Source: an uncultured Tenacibaculum sp.
Lineage (GTDB): Bacteria; Bacteroidota; Bacteroidia; Flavobacteriales; Flavobacteriaceae
Length of the DNA stretch: 37,767 nt
Reading direction: 5' to 3'
NCBI GenBank assembly: GCA_947498055.1
Contig: CANMJA010000040.1
Location: forward strand, 1 to 37,767
A program made the translations under genes and the position numbers. Position 1 is the stretch's first letter. Each line of letters starts with the position of its first letter. The notes under the pieces were generated by a model. The model made no database searches and had not been told where the DNA came from. It saw only the letters and a list, made by a program, of their open reading frames with translations. Positions 15,020 to 23,025 of the stretch are shown here, piece by piece.

Positions 15020-16072
15020 ATGCTTATTACAGACAACAAAAAAATAGAAACATATTACCAAGCATTATTAGAAAGAAAGCAAAGTTTTGTTGGAATCTTT
15101 TTTGTAGGTGTAAAAACTACATTGGTTTTTTGTATCGCCACTTGTAGAGCTCGCAAACCCAAAAAAGAGAACGTTGAATTTTTCACTACGTTTAAAGATG
15201 CTTTAGATAACGGTTATAGACCTTGCAAAGTGTGTAAACCTACCGAAAATGCTAATGAAGCACCTGAGCAAGTCGAAAATGCAATCACATTGATTAAAAA
15301 CAATCCTAAAGAAAAAATAACAGATTATCAATTAAGACAAGAAGGAATTAGTCCAGAAGCCGTAAGAAGATGGTTTAAAAAGAATTATGGGATGACTTTT
15401 CAAGTCTACCAAAGAATGTATAGAATAAACAACGCCTTTCAAGAATTAAAACTTGGAAAAAACACTACAAATACTGCTTTTGATACAGGATATGAATCAT
15501 TAAGCGGGTTTGGTTATACTTTTAAAAAACTTTTGGGCAAATCACCTAAACAAATTAAAGGAGAAAATCTGATTCTTATAAATCGCTTAACAACACCATT
15601 GGGACCAATGTTTGTTTGTGCAACTGAAAACGGAGTTTGTCTACTTGAATTTGTAGACAGAAGAATGCTTGAAACAGAATTTAAGGACTTACAAAAATTA
15701 CTAAAAGCCAATATTATTTCGGGCGATAATGAACATATAAAACAAATTAAAAAAGAGATTAAGGAATACTTTGAAGGTACAAGAAAAAAATTTGATGTAA
15801 AACTTGAAACACCAGGTACTGATTTTCAAAATTCAGTTTGGAATTGTTTACAACAAATAGAATACGGAACAACAACAACCTATCAAAAGCAAGCGGAAAA
15901 AATTAATAACCCAAAAGCAATTAGAGCAGTTGCATCTGCAAATGGTTGCAATAGAATTTCTATAATTATACCTTGTCATAGAGTTATTGGAAAAGACGGA
16001 AAAATGACTGGATATGGTGGAGGAATTGAACGGAAAAAATGGTTGATAGAGCACGAACGGAATAATGCCTAG
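15020..16072 (+). CDS. ada: Ada: alkylation-response regulator and methylated-DNA methyltransferase
   Basis: The 350-residue protein carries all Ada modules. Zinc cysteines are C38, C42, C69 and C72, the same numbering as E. coli Ada, for phosphotriester repair. An AraC-type HTH spans about residues 90-175 (RRWFKKNYGMTFQVYQRMYR, NTAFDTGYESLSGFGYTFKK). The methylguanine transferase domain ends with IIPCHRVIG, active Cys319. It repairs O6-alkylguanine and phosphotriesters and, once methylated, activates the adaptive response. The start abuts the preceding stop (TAAATG). The codons just before the stop run into the decayed closing box at 16067-16079. No split or frameshift is seen. Confidence 0.95.
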   Translation: MLITDNKKIETYYQALLERKQSFVGIFFVGVKTTLVFCIATCRARKPKKENVEFFTTFKDALDNGYRPCKVCKPTENANEAPEQVENAITLIKNNPKEKITDYQLRQEGISPEAVRRWFKKNYGMTFQVYQRMYRINNAFQELKLGKNTTNTAFDTGYESLSGFGYTFKKLLGKSPKQIKGENLILINRLTTPLGPMFVCATENGVCLLEFVDRRMLETEFKDLQKLLKANIISGDNEHIKQIKKEIKEYFEGTRKKFDVKLETPGTDFQNSVWNCLQQIEYGTTTTYQKQAEKINNPKAIRAVASANGCNRISIIIPCHRVIGKDGKMTGYGGGIERKKWLIEHERNNA

Positions 16073-16266
16073 ACATAACAATACTAAAAAACATAGGGAG
16101 TTTGTGCTAAACCGAAAGTTCTGTGTTTATTTATAAAGTCACGCCAAATATAAAATTTGGTATTTTCAACAAAAAAGATAAAAGCAAAATATTATTTGGC
16201 TAAGTACCAATTCGAAACGAAAGCGCTTTTAACCTCCCTACGTTTCTTATACTTAACGTTGTATGC
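16067..16266 (+). repeat. attC-like site M (long)
   Basis: From GCCTAGACATAAC (16067-16079) to GTTGTATGC (16258-16266). ACATAAC matches the complement of the start of its cassette (ATTATGT at 14177) except at the decayed first base. Arms ACATAGGGAG and CTCCCTACGTTTCTTAT are inverted; it is of the same subfamily as site C. Confidence 0.8.
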
Positions 16267-16275
16267 AAAAAAAGA

Positions 16276-16350
16276 ATGGAATCTGAAAAAAAAAACACTT
16301 ACTCGAACAATGCCGAAATTAGATGCGTTTTACTTACACCTGATCACGTT
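16276..16350 (+). pseudogene. Possible truncated cassette gene start
   Basis: Just after site M a frame reads MESEKKNTYSNNAEIRCVLL then TPDHVGYLR, which looks like a normal protein N-terminus, before running antisense into the LysR gene. It could be the leftover of an older cassette gene cut by the insertion of the LysR/methyltransferase pair. Low confidence. Confidence 0.25.
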
Positions 16351-17212
16351 GGGTACTTAAGAATGATAAAGCCGAAACTGTTATTTCTGATTCATCATTC
16401 TTTGGAGTTGCAAGTAAAACATCTGTAGAAAACTTATTATCTAAATCTAAAAAAGATAATTCTGAATATGTATGATTATTTTTTAAACTACTTGGCACAA
16501 TAGAAATTCCTAACCCATTTCTTACCAATTGAATTATGGAATTAATGTTATTTGATTCATGAACAATATTAGGTATAAACCCATATTGTGAACAAATTTC
16601 AACAAGAGAATTATAATATACAGGAGCATAATCTTTATTAAAAAAAACAAAAACGTCATCTTTAACATCAACTAAACTCTTAACATTTTTATTCAGTTTG
16701 TTATTAAAAACTAATGAATAAGAGTCTTTAAACCACAGTTTCGAAATAATCTTTGTAGATATTAAAGGAGCTCTAATAATTCCCAAATCTAATTTATTCT
16801 GTTCCAAAGCTAAAATTTGCTTAACTGTAGAAACTTCATATAATTTAATCTTTAAAAACGGATATTTTTCTGTTAAAAACTGAACAAGTTTTGTGATTTT
16901 ATCTGAGAATGTAGAACTAATGTAGCCAATTCTATATTCACCATTAACATTTTCCGAAATTTTTCTAGTCTTTAAAACTATAGATTCTAAATCTTGTAGT
17001 TGACTTACTATTTCATCTTTAAAATATTTACCAGCTTCTGTTAAGGTAACTTTCTTATTATTTCTTTCGAATAGTTTAGCACCAAGTTCTTTTTCAAGTT
17101 CTTTTATTTGTCTACTTAAAGGAGGTTGAGAAATAAAAAGCTTTTCAGAAGCCTTTGTAAAGCTCAATTCTTCTGCTACTGCTAAAAAATATCTTAAATG
17201 TCTTAACTCCAT
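16334..17212 (-). CDS. LysR-family transcriptional regulator
   Basis: A 292-residue LysR protein: the N-terminal HTH (MELRHLRYFLAVAEELSFTK, ASEKLFISQPPLSRQI, LGAKLFERNNKKVTLTEAG) is textbook, followed by an effector domain from about residue 88 (GEYRIGYISSTF). It is divergent from a SAM methyltransferase with a 92-base shared control region, and most likely regulates it and itself. It differs in sequence from the other LysR at 7662, so it is not a duplicate. Confidence 0.92.
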   Translation of the reverse strand: MELRHLRYFLAVAEELSFTKASEKLFISQPPLSRQIKELEKELGAKLFERNNKKVTLTEAGKYFKDEIVSQLQDLESIVLKTRKISENVNGEYRIGYISSTFSDKITKLVQFLTEKYPFLKIKLYEVSTVKQILALEQNKLDLGIIRAPLISTKIISKLWFKDSYSLVFNNKLNKNVKSLVDVKDDVFVFFNKDYAPVYYNSLVEICSQYGFIPNIVHESNNINSIIQLVRNGLGISIVPSSLKNNHTYSELSFLDLDNKFSTDVLLATPKNDESEITVSALSFLSTQRDQV

Positions 17213-17233
17213 ATCTATACTTTAAAAGTATTG

Positions 17234-17249
17234 TTAATTGACAAATTAA
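17234..17249. promoter_or_regulatory. Candidate LysR operator between divergent genes
   Basis: TTAATTGACAAATTAA is an inverted repeat (TTAATT-N4-AATTAA) with T-N11-A spacing, typical of LysR boxes. It is placed between the regulator and the methyltransferase. A TACATTTG box at 17277-17284, matching the Bacteroidota -7 consensus, precedes the methyltransferase; no good -33 TTG is seen. Confidence 0.4.
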
Positions 17250-17304
17250 GTCTTTTTAATGCAATTAAAAGAATTTTACATTTGAAAAACAAAATAATAC
17301 AAAA

Positions 17305-18012
17305 ATGAACAAATCAACAGTTACAGAAATTAAAGAAAGATTTGATAATGATGTCGAAAGATTTTCAAATTTAGATACTGGTCAAGTAGCAACGATTGAT
17401 GCAAAAATATCTCTTGAACTTTTAACCGAAACTTCTAAAAGAATTATACCTAATGCTAAAAATTTATTAGATATAGGCTGTGGTGCAGGGAATTATACTT
17501 TGAAAATGTTAACTAAAATCGCTGACTTAAACTGTACTTTAGTTGATTTGAGCAAACCTATGTTAGATAAAGCAAAGGAAAGAGTATCTGCTAAAACAAA
17601 CAACAAAGTGGAAACTATCCAAGGAGACATTCGTGAAGTAGAGTTAAAAGAAAAAAGTTTTGATATTATATTAGCTGGAGCAGTATTACATCATTTACGA
17701 GATGACAACGACTGGGAAACAACATTTGATAAACTATACAATTTACTTAAACCGGGAGGTTGTTTAATGATTTCAGATTTAATAACTCAAGAAACTAATG
17801 CTGTTAATGAATATACTTGGGAACGTTATGGTGATTATCTAGAAAGTATAGGCGGAAAGGAATACAGAAAGAAAGTTCTAGATTATGTAGAGAAAGAAGA
17901 TTCACCTAGGTCAATGACTTATCAGTTAGAATTAATGAGAAAAGTAGGTTTTAAAAAGACTGAAATTTTACACAAAAATATGTGCTTTGGTGCTTTTGGA
18001 GGTATTAAATAA
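17305..18012 (+). CDS. Class I SAM-dependent methyltransferase
   Basis: A 235-residue protein with the Rossmann SAM motif I LLDIGCGAGN (residues about 54-63), the acidic end of strand 2 (TLVDLS), a GDIREVEL segment (motif II) and ILAGAVLHHLRDD (motif III region). It resembles the small-molecule/UbiE-type group. The substrate is unknown. It is divergent from a LysR gene that probably controls it. Its stop is six bases before the left box of a broken attC-like site. Confidence 0.88.
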   Translation: MNKSTVTEIKERFDNDVERFSNLDTGQVATIDAKISLELLTETSKRIIPNAKNLLDIGCGAGNYTLKMLTKIADLNCTLVDLSKPMLDKAKERVSAKTNNKVETIQGDIREVELKEKSFDIILAGAVLHHLRDDNDWETTFDKLYNLLKPGGCLMISDLITQETNAVNEYTWERYGDYLESIGGKEYRKKVLDYVEKEDSPRSMTYQLELMRKVGFKKTEILHKNMCFGAFGGIK

Positions 18013-18018
18013 AATCTA

Positions 18019-18040
18019 GACACAACAGTATAGCTTAGAT
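18019..18040 (+). repeat. attC-like site O, left arm only (end of the array)
   Basis: GACACAAC (18019-18026) followed by AGTATAGCTTAGAT resembles the opening of the other sites and comes right after the last cassette gene. The rest is replaced by a reverse-transcriptase relic. The box does not pair well with GTTGTATGC at 16258 (only ACAAC), so the last cassette may be a fusion. Confidence 0.4.
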
Positions 18041-18041
18041 A

Positions 18042-18335
18042 AATGGTTAGAAAAACGGAGCATAACCTAGTTTACACACGTTATGCCGATGACATAATTG
18101 TAAATTGTAAAAGTCAAATGCAGGCAGAATAAACTCTTTGTGCCATCCAAAACAGAATGCATCAAATTGGTCTGGAATTACATCTAAAAACCAAATAGTA
18201 TACAGTAAAAGGTTATCGAAGAAAAGGTATATACCATAAGGTAAAGTTTGACTTTCTAAGTACTCTTTTCAGCCAAGGACTTCCAAATATAAAAAGCGAA
18301 GTGGATTATTCTTAGGACTATGTTTTTGAGTATGT
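18042..18335 (+). pseudogene. Group II intron reverse transcriptase/maturase relic
   Basis: The translation from 18042 is MVRKTEHNLVYTRYADDIIV then NCKSQMQAE, with the RT catalytic YADD box, continuing MHQIGLELHLKTK and RKGIYHKVKFDFL after in-frame stops. A frameshift near 18265 gives FQPRTSKYKK and SGLFLGL. This order (YADD, GL-x-L-x-x-xK, KFDFLGY-like, R-x-x-K) is the palm/thumb border of group II intron maturases. Both ends are missing and there are at least two stops plus one shift, so it is dead. Confidence 0.85.
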
Positions 18336-18442
18336 TTTATCATTTTAAAATCAAATAAAAAAACATTTCTTATGGAATGACTTCAATTTATATTTGAAAA
18401 AGATCAGGTTAAATTCGATATGTATTATTTACTATTTTCAAA
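18336..18442. other. Junction between cassette array and arginine operon
   Basis: AT-rich stretch between the intron relic and the argH stop. No gene or clear terminator hairpin is seen. Confidence 0.5.
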
Positions 18443-19720
18443 TTATAGTTGATTCATCTTCTTTTTTATATCTTCCAAACACAAATTATGAATACTACCA
18501 ACATGCGAGTGTTTTTTAGAAGTATCAGGCACATAAGTTCCGTTTTCAACCTCCGAACTAATTTTTACGTATGCTTCTCTAAAAGGCATTCCTTCAGTAA
18601 CTAAACTGTTAATATTATCTACTGTAAAAAGGTATTTGTATTTAGCATCATTTATATCTATATCTTTTACTATTATTTGTTGAATACTGTAATTAAAAAT
18701 TTCTAAAACCTCTTTAATGCTTTCAATAGCTTTTATAGAGTTTTCTTTTAAAAGTTGATAATCTCTATGATAACCACTTGGTAAGTTGTTTGCTAATAAT
18801 AACATTTCTGTTTGTAAAGCTTGTATTTTATTGCATTTTCCTCTAATTAATTCAAAAACATCTGGATTTTTTTTATGAGGCATAATACTGCTTCCTGTTG
18901 TAAGTTTATCAGGAAAGGTGATAAAGCTAAAATTCTGACTCATGTATAGGCACACATCCATAGAAAATTTGCTTAATGTATTTGCTAAATTACCTAGCAC
19001 AGAAGCTATAATTCTTTCATTTTTTCCTCTGGCCATTTGCGCAGCTACCACATTATATTTTAAATTTCTAAAACCAAGTTCTTTAGTGGTAAATTCTCTA
19101 TCTATAGGAAAAGAACTACCATAACCAGCAGCAGAGCCCAAGGGATTTTGATCGACAATCTTTTGAGAAGCTTCTATTAAAATTAAATCATCAATTAGTG
19201 TTTCTGCATAGGCAGAAAACCATAAACCAAAAGAAGAAGGCATCGCAACTTGTAAGTGTGTATACCCTGGTAATAATTGTTCTTTATGTTTTTCAGCAAG
19301 ATGTAATAAGGTATCAAATAAAATATTTGTTAGATGGTGAATTTCTGATAATTCATTTTTATAATATAATTGTAATGCTACTAAAACTTGATCGTTTCTA
19401 GATCTTGCAGTATGGATTTTTTTACCAACATCACCATATTTTTTGGTTAATTCGTATTCAATTTTCGAATGAACATCTTCAAAAGAAGCTTCAATCTTAA
19501 AAGTACCTGAATTTACCTCTATTAATAACTCATTTAATCCTTCTAATAATTGTTGTAATTCTTCTGTAGAAAGAATAGAGATTTTATGTAGCATTTTTGC
19601 ATGTGCCATAGAAGCTATAATATCGTATTTAGCAATATAAATATCTATTTCTCTATCGTTTCCAACAGTAAAATGTTCTATTTTATTATCTATAGAAAAG
19701 CTTTTTTTCCAGAGTTTCAT
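18443..19720 (-). CDS. argH: Argininosuccinate lyase
   Basis: Splits argininosuccinate into arginine and fumarate, the last step of arginine synthesis in the cytosol. The 425-residue protein has the superfamily signature GSSIMPHKKNPD (residues 276-287), the SRND motif (about 107-110) and the catalytic THLQ region (His155). Slightly shorter than the common 450-460 residues, it follows the compact Bacteroidota form. It is the last gene of the minus-strand operon, 133 bases after argE. A repeat-rich gap separates the two, so some transcripts might end or be processed there. Confidence 0.95.
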   Translation of the reverse strand: MKLWKKSFSIDNKIEHFTVGNDREIDIYIAKYDIIASMAHAKMLHKISILSTEELQQLLEGLNELLIEVNSGTFKIEASFEDVHSKIEYELTKKYGDVGKKIHTARSRNDQVLVALQLYYKNELSEIHHLTNILFDTLLHLAEKHKEQLLPGYTHLQVAMPSSFGLWFSAYAETLIDDLILIEASQKIVDQNPLGSAAGYGSSFPIDREFTTKELGFRNLKYNVVAAQMARGKNERIIASVLGNLANTLSKFSMDVCLYMSQNFSFITFPDKLTTGSSIMPHKKNPDVFELIRGKCNKIQALQTEMLLLANNLPSGYHRDYQLLKENSIKAIESIKEVLEIFNYSIQQIIVKDIDINDAKYKYLFTVDNINSLVTEGMPFREAYVKISSEVENGTYVPDTSKKHSHVGSIHNLCLEDIKKKMNQL

Positions 19721-19730
19721 GTGTTTTATA

Positions 19731-19860
19731 ATTAAGTATTAAGTATTGAGTATTCAGTATATGGTTTTAGTTATCTGTTATCATTGTTAATTGATCACTG
19801 ATAATTGTTAACTGTTAGTTGGTTACTGATAATTGATCACTGTTAACTGTTTACTATTCA
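19731..19860. repeat. Degenerate intergenic repeats between argE and argH
   Basis: ATTAAGTATT, AAGTATTGAG and TATTCAGTAT units are followed by repeated AATTGATCACTG and GTTAACTGTT units (for example TTAATTGATCACTGATAATTG, then again ATAATTGATCACTGTTAAC). The argE stop codon lies inside the last unit. Confidence 0.6.
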
Positions 19861-20918
19861 CAGATCATTGATAAAATTTTTATATAAATATCAATTCCTT
19901 CTTTAACTTCCTCTACATAAATAAATTCATCAGCAGTATGAGAACGTGTACTATCACCTGGACCTAATTTTACAGATTGACAACTTAAAACAGATTGATC
20001 GGATAGAGTAGGAGAACCATAGGTTTCTCTACCTAAAGAAATACCTGCTTTAATTAATTCATGATTTTTGTTAATAGAAGAAGAGTTGAGTCTTAAACTT
20101 CTCGGTGTTATTTCACAGGGTGCTTCTTTTGTTAAAAGATCGGCAATTTCTTGGTTGGTATATTTATCATTTACACGAACATCTACAACCAAGTCAACAG
20201 CAGATGGTACCGCATTATGCTGTTTTCCTGCATTAATTTGGGTGACCGTCATTTTTACATCTCCTAAAACTTCCGAAGTTTTTGTAAATTGATAGTTTTT
20301 AAACCATTCTAACACTTTAATAGTATTATAAATAGGATTGTCGTTATTCGGATGTGCAGCATGACTTGGTGTACCGTTTACCTTGGCATCAAAAACAATT
20401 AACCCTTTTTCTGCTATTGCTAATTGCATTTGTGTAGGTTCGCCAACAATAGCTACATCTATTTTAGGAATAATAGAAAGCATACTATTTAAACCATCTG
20501 GACCGCTACTTTCTTCTTCAGCAGAACCAACAAAAACTAAATTGTATTTTAAGTTTTCTTTACGATAAAAATAAGAAAATGTAGCCAGTAAAGAAACCAA
20601 ACAACCACCAGCATCATTACTACCCAAACCATACAATTTACCATCTTCTACAATGGCTTTAAACGGATCTTTAGTGTAACCATTATTTGGGTATACCGTA
20701 TCGTGATGCGAGTTTAGTAATATGGTCGGTTTATTTTTATCGAAATACTTATTTGTAGCCCATACATTATTTTTTGTTCTCTTGTATTCTATACTATGAA
20801 CGTTACACCAGTTTTCTAACAAATCACCAGTTGTATCTTCTTCTGAAGAAAAAGAAGGGGTTTCTATTAATTGTTTTAATAAATCGATAGCGCTATAAGT
20901 AAGTTCTTTTTGTGTCAT
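19854..20918 (-). CDS. argE: M20 deacylase of the arginine pathway (ArgE-like, probably N-succinyl/N-acetyl remover)
   Basis: The start at 20918 (MTQKELTYSA) overlaps the argB stop as TAATG, giving translational coupling; an upstream start at 20939 is unlikely. The 354-residue protein has M20 metal ligands His72 and Asp74 region (SHHDTVYP, residues 70-77), the GLGSNDAGG motif (98-106) and the catalytic acid cluster AEEESSGPDG (133-142), then VGEPT. In this pathway it would remove the acyl group from N-acyl-citrulline or N-acyl-ornithine. In Bacteroidota that have N-succinylornithine transcarbamylase, the substrate is expected to be N-succinylcitrulline. Substrate choice is inference. Confidence 0.88.
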   Translation of the reverse strand: MTQKELTYSAIDLLKQLIETPSFSSEEDTTGDLLENWCNVHSIEYKRTKNNVWATNKYFDKNKPTILLNSHHDTVYPNNGYTKDPFKAIVEDGKLYGLGSNDAGGCLVSLLATFSYFYRKENLKYNLVFVGSAEEESSGPDGLNSMLSIIPKIDVAIVGEPTQMQLAIAEKGLIVFDAKVNGTPSHAAHPNNDNPIYNTIKVLEWFKNYQFTKTSEVLGDVKMTVTQINAGKQHNAVPSAVDLVVDVRVNDKYTNQEIADLLTKEAPCEITPRSLRLNSSSINKNHELIKAGISLGRETYGSPTLSDQSVLSCQSVKLGPGDSTRSHTADEFIYVEEVKEGIDIYIKILSMICE

Positions 20919-21694
20919 TATTGTTGAAATGTAGTACATTTTATAGTTGAATTAAATGGCATTTTTGGTGCTCCAATATGAACACTTGTTACTCCATTTT
21001 TAATAGCTTGTAAGCAATTTTGTATTTTGGGTAACATACCTTCATTAATAATTCCTTTATTTTTCAAACTATCAAAAGTTGTAAAATTAATTTTTTCAAT
21101 TACAGAGTTATCATCGTTTATATTTTCTAGTACTCCATTTTTTTCAAAGCAGTAATATAATGAAACGTTATAACTTTTAGATAAAGCAACTGCCAGTTCA
21201 GAAGCAATAGTATCTGCATTAGTATTTAATAATTGTCCGTTTTTATCGTGTGTTATAGCACAAAAAACGGGTGCGATCTTATGTTGTAATAAAATGTCTA
21301 AAACCTCAGTATTTACGTTTGTTATATCGCCAACAAAACCATAATTAATTTCTTTTACTGGTCTTTTAACAGAAACAATAGTATTTCCATCGGCGCCAGA
21401 AAAACCTACAGAGTTACAATCATAAGATTGTAATTTGGCAACTATATTTTTATTGATTTTACCACCGTATACCATGGTAATAATATCTAAAGTTTTGGCA
21501 TCGGTTATTCTTCTACCATCAACCATTTTAGGTGTTATTCCCATTTTTTCTGAAATTTCAGAAGCAGACCTGCCACCTCCATGAACTAAAATTTTTGGAG
21601 CATCTAATTCTGAAAAATCATGTAAAAACGAATTTAAAAGAGTTTCGTTATTAATAATATTACCTCCAATTTTAATAATTTTTAGTGTTTTCAT
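20918..21694 (-). CDS. argB: N-acyl-glutamate kinase (acetylglutamate kinase family)
   Basis: Phosphorylates the side-chain carboxylate of N-acetyl- or N-succinyl-glutamate, the second step of the pathway. The 258-residue protein has KIGGN (residues 8-12), the VHGGGRSASE phosphate-binding loop (37-46), MVDGRRITD (about 56-64) and NTNADTIASELA near residue 155. Standard length for the short ArgB type, without the N-terminal helix used for arginine-linked hexamers, so it may not be feedback inhibited (inference). Its stop overlaps the argE start. A 209-base gap with repeats lies upstream. Confidence 0.93.
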   Translation of the reverse strand: MKTLKIIKIGGNIINNETLLNSFLHDFSELDAPKILVHGGGRSASEISEKMGITPKMVDGRRITDAKTLDIITMVYGGKINKNIVAKLQSYDCNSVGFSGADGNTIVSVKRPVKEINYGFVGDITNVNTEVLDILLQHKIAPVFCAITHDKNGQLLNTNADTIASELAVALSKSYNVSLYYCFEKNGVLENINDDNSVIEKINFTTFDSLKNKGIINEGMLPKIQNCLQAIKNGVTSVHIGAPKMPFNSTIKCTTFQQ

Positions 21695-21799
21695 GTTATT
21701 CTGTTTAATATTATTGTCTCTTCGAGTGAAATTATTAGGAATGCAATGGGTAATAATTTTTATTGAGAAGTTTTCGTTTCATCGATTGTTCTCGATAGT

Positions 21800-21860
21800 T
21801 CTGCTGAGCGAAGTCGAAGTACCATTTTTCTTACGATTTCGACTTCGTTCAATCTCCATA
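21800..21860. repeat. Dispersed palindromic repeat (GAGCGAAGTCGAA / TTCGACTTCGTTC)
   Basis: GCTGAGCGAAGTCGAAG (21803-21819) faces TTCGACTTCGTTCAA (21838-21852), giving a hairpin in the argF'-argB gap. Related copies lie at 22882-23003 and inside the intron relic (3558-3587). Confidence 0.75.
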
Positions 21861-21903
21861 AAAATCACTTGAACTAACATTTTGTAAAATATTCAAGCAT
21901 AAG

Positions 21904-22866
21904 TTATATAGGAAGAGGTTTAGATTCTGTCTTAATTTCTTCTAATATATGTTTCAATACTATCTGCGTCGCATACGTTCTATTATTTGCTTGATTTATG
22001 ACTAAAGAATTATCAGAATCTAAAACAGCATCTTCCACAACTACATTTCTTCTAACAGGTAAACAGTGCATAAATTTTGCACCCTTTAGTTTATTTTCAG
22101 TAAGCATCCAATCTGTATCTTGAGGTATTATTTTTCCATAATCTTCATAAGAACTCCAGTTTTTTACATACACAAAATCTGCATCTTTTAAAGCTTCTTC
22201 TTGATTATAGTTTACTGTTGTATTTTTAGTAATATCTGCATTTAGTTCATATCCTTTTGGGTGCGTAATTGTAAAATCTAAAGGAAGTTGTTGCATTATA
22301 GTAACAAACGAATTAGCAACAGACTGCGGAAGTGCTTTTGGGTGTGGAGCCCAAGAAAGAACAACTTTAGGTTTTTTTAAGTCAGAAAATTCATTAATGG
22401 TAATGGCATCTGCTAAAGCTTGTAATGGATGTGCAGTAGAACTTTCTAAATTTAAAACAGGAACTTTTGAGTAGGTAACAAAACTATTAATAATTAATTC
22501 AGCATTATCTTTTTCTTTATCTACTAAGGTAGGAAAAGCTCTTACTGCAATAATATCGGCATATTGCGCAATTACTTTGGCAGCTTCTTTAATATGTTCT
22601 GAAGTATTTAAATTCATAATAGAGCCATCTTCAAACTCTAAATTCCACGAATCATTAATTTGTAAACAAATAACATCCATACCTAAATTTTTAGCAGCTT
22701 TTTCGGTGCTTAGCCTAGTTCGTAAACTAGCATTAAAAAATAGCATAACTAAAGTTTTATTAGCTCCTAAGTTTTTATATTTAAAAGGAGTTTTTTTTAA
22801 GTTAATAGCTTCTTGTATCGTTTTGGGAATATCTTTTATGTCATTTATATCGGTATATTTTTTCAT
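21904..22866 (-). CDS. argF': N-succinylornithine/N-acetylornithine carbamoyltransferase (ArgF')
   Basis: The ATG at 22866 (MKKYTDINDI) is chosen; 14 more in-frame codons upstream are only translated repeat. The 320-residue protein has the transcarbamylase carbamoyl-phosphate motif as FFNASLRTR (residues 43-51), not the STRTR of ornithine transcarbamylase, plus HPLQALAD (146-153) and HCLPVRRNV. The SLRTR and HPLQ pattern with WNLEFEDGSIMN (74-85) is that of acyl-ornithine transcarbamylases; the Bacteroides fragilis enzyme uses N-succinylornithine. It therefore carbamoylates an acylated ornithine to acyl-citrulline. Whether succinyl or acetyl cannot be settled by eye. Confidence 0.92.
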   Translation of the reverse strand: MKKYTDINDIKDIPKTIQEAINLKKTPFKYKNLGANKTLVMLFFNASLRTRLSTEKAAKNLGMDVICLQINDSWNLEFEDGSIMNLNTSEHIKEAAKVIAQYADIIAVRAFPTLVDKEKDNAELIINSFVTYSKVPVLNLESSTAHPLQALADAITINEFSDLKKPKVVLSWAPHPKALPQSVANSFVTIMQQLPLDFTITHPKGYELNADITKNTTVNYNQEEALKDADFVYVKNWSSYEDYGKIIPQDTDWMLTENKLKGAKFMHCLPVRRNVVVEDAVLDSDNSLVINQANNRTYATQIVLKHILEEIKTESKPLPI

Positions 22867-22876
22867 GATATTTTGA

Positions 22877-23010
22877 TTTACGTAGCTTCGACTTTGCTCA
22901 GCTACCATGATTTTTTTTCGATTTTACTCAGTTACTTGTTATTGTTCATTGAGCGAAGTCGAAATGAAGTTAGTTGTAGCTTCGACTTCGTTCAGCTACC
23001 GTGATTTGTT
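22877..23010. repeat. Composite of dispersed TTCGACTTCG repeats
   Basis: Three arms: GTAGCTTCGACTTTGCTCAG (22882-22901), GAGCGAAGTCGAA inverted (22951-22963) and GTAGCTTCGACTTCGTTCAG (22977-22996). It occupies the argD-argF' gap and lends its codons to the false extended start of argF'. Confidence 0.8.
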
Positions 23011-23025
23011 TATTTTGTTTCATTA

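Noticed and set aside
16157..16360. 67-codon open frame on the plus strand
   Set aside because: It lies mostly inside site M and overlaps the end of the LysR gene; no homology is recognised.
1..18030. CRISPR array
   Set aside because: Repeats are 55-205 bases, imperfect palindromes, and separated by genes, with no short regular spacers.
1..18030. Prophage or conjugative element as the explanation of the accessory region
   Set aside because: No structural, replication or transfer genes are present; the gene content is small unrelated units between sites.
19198..19401. Plus-strand open frames opposite argH, argE, argF' and other operon genes
   Set aside because: They are antisense shadows of well-supported enzymes.
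22867..22908. 14-codon N-terminal extension of argF'
   Set aside because: The codons come from a dispersed repeat; the family starts at MKKYTD.
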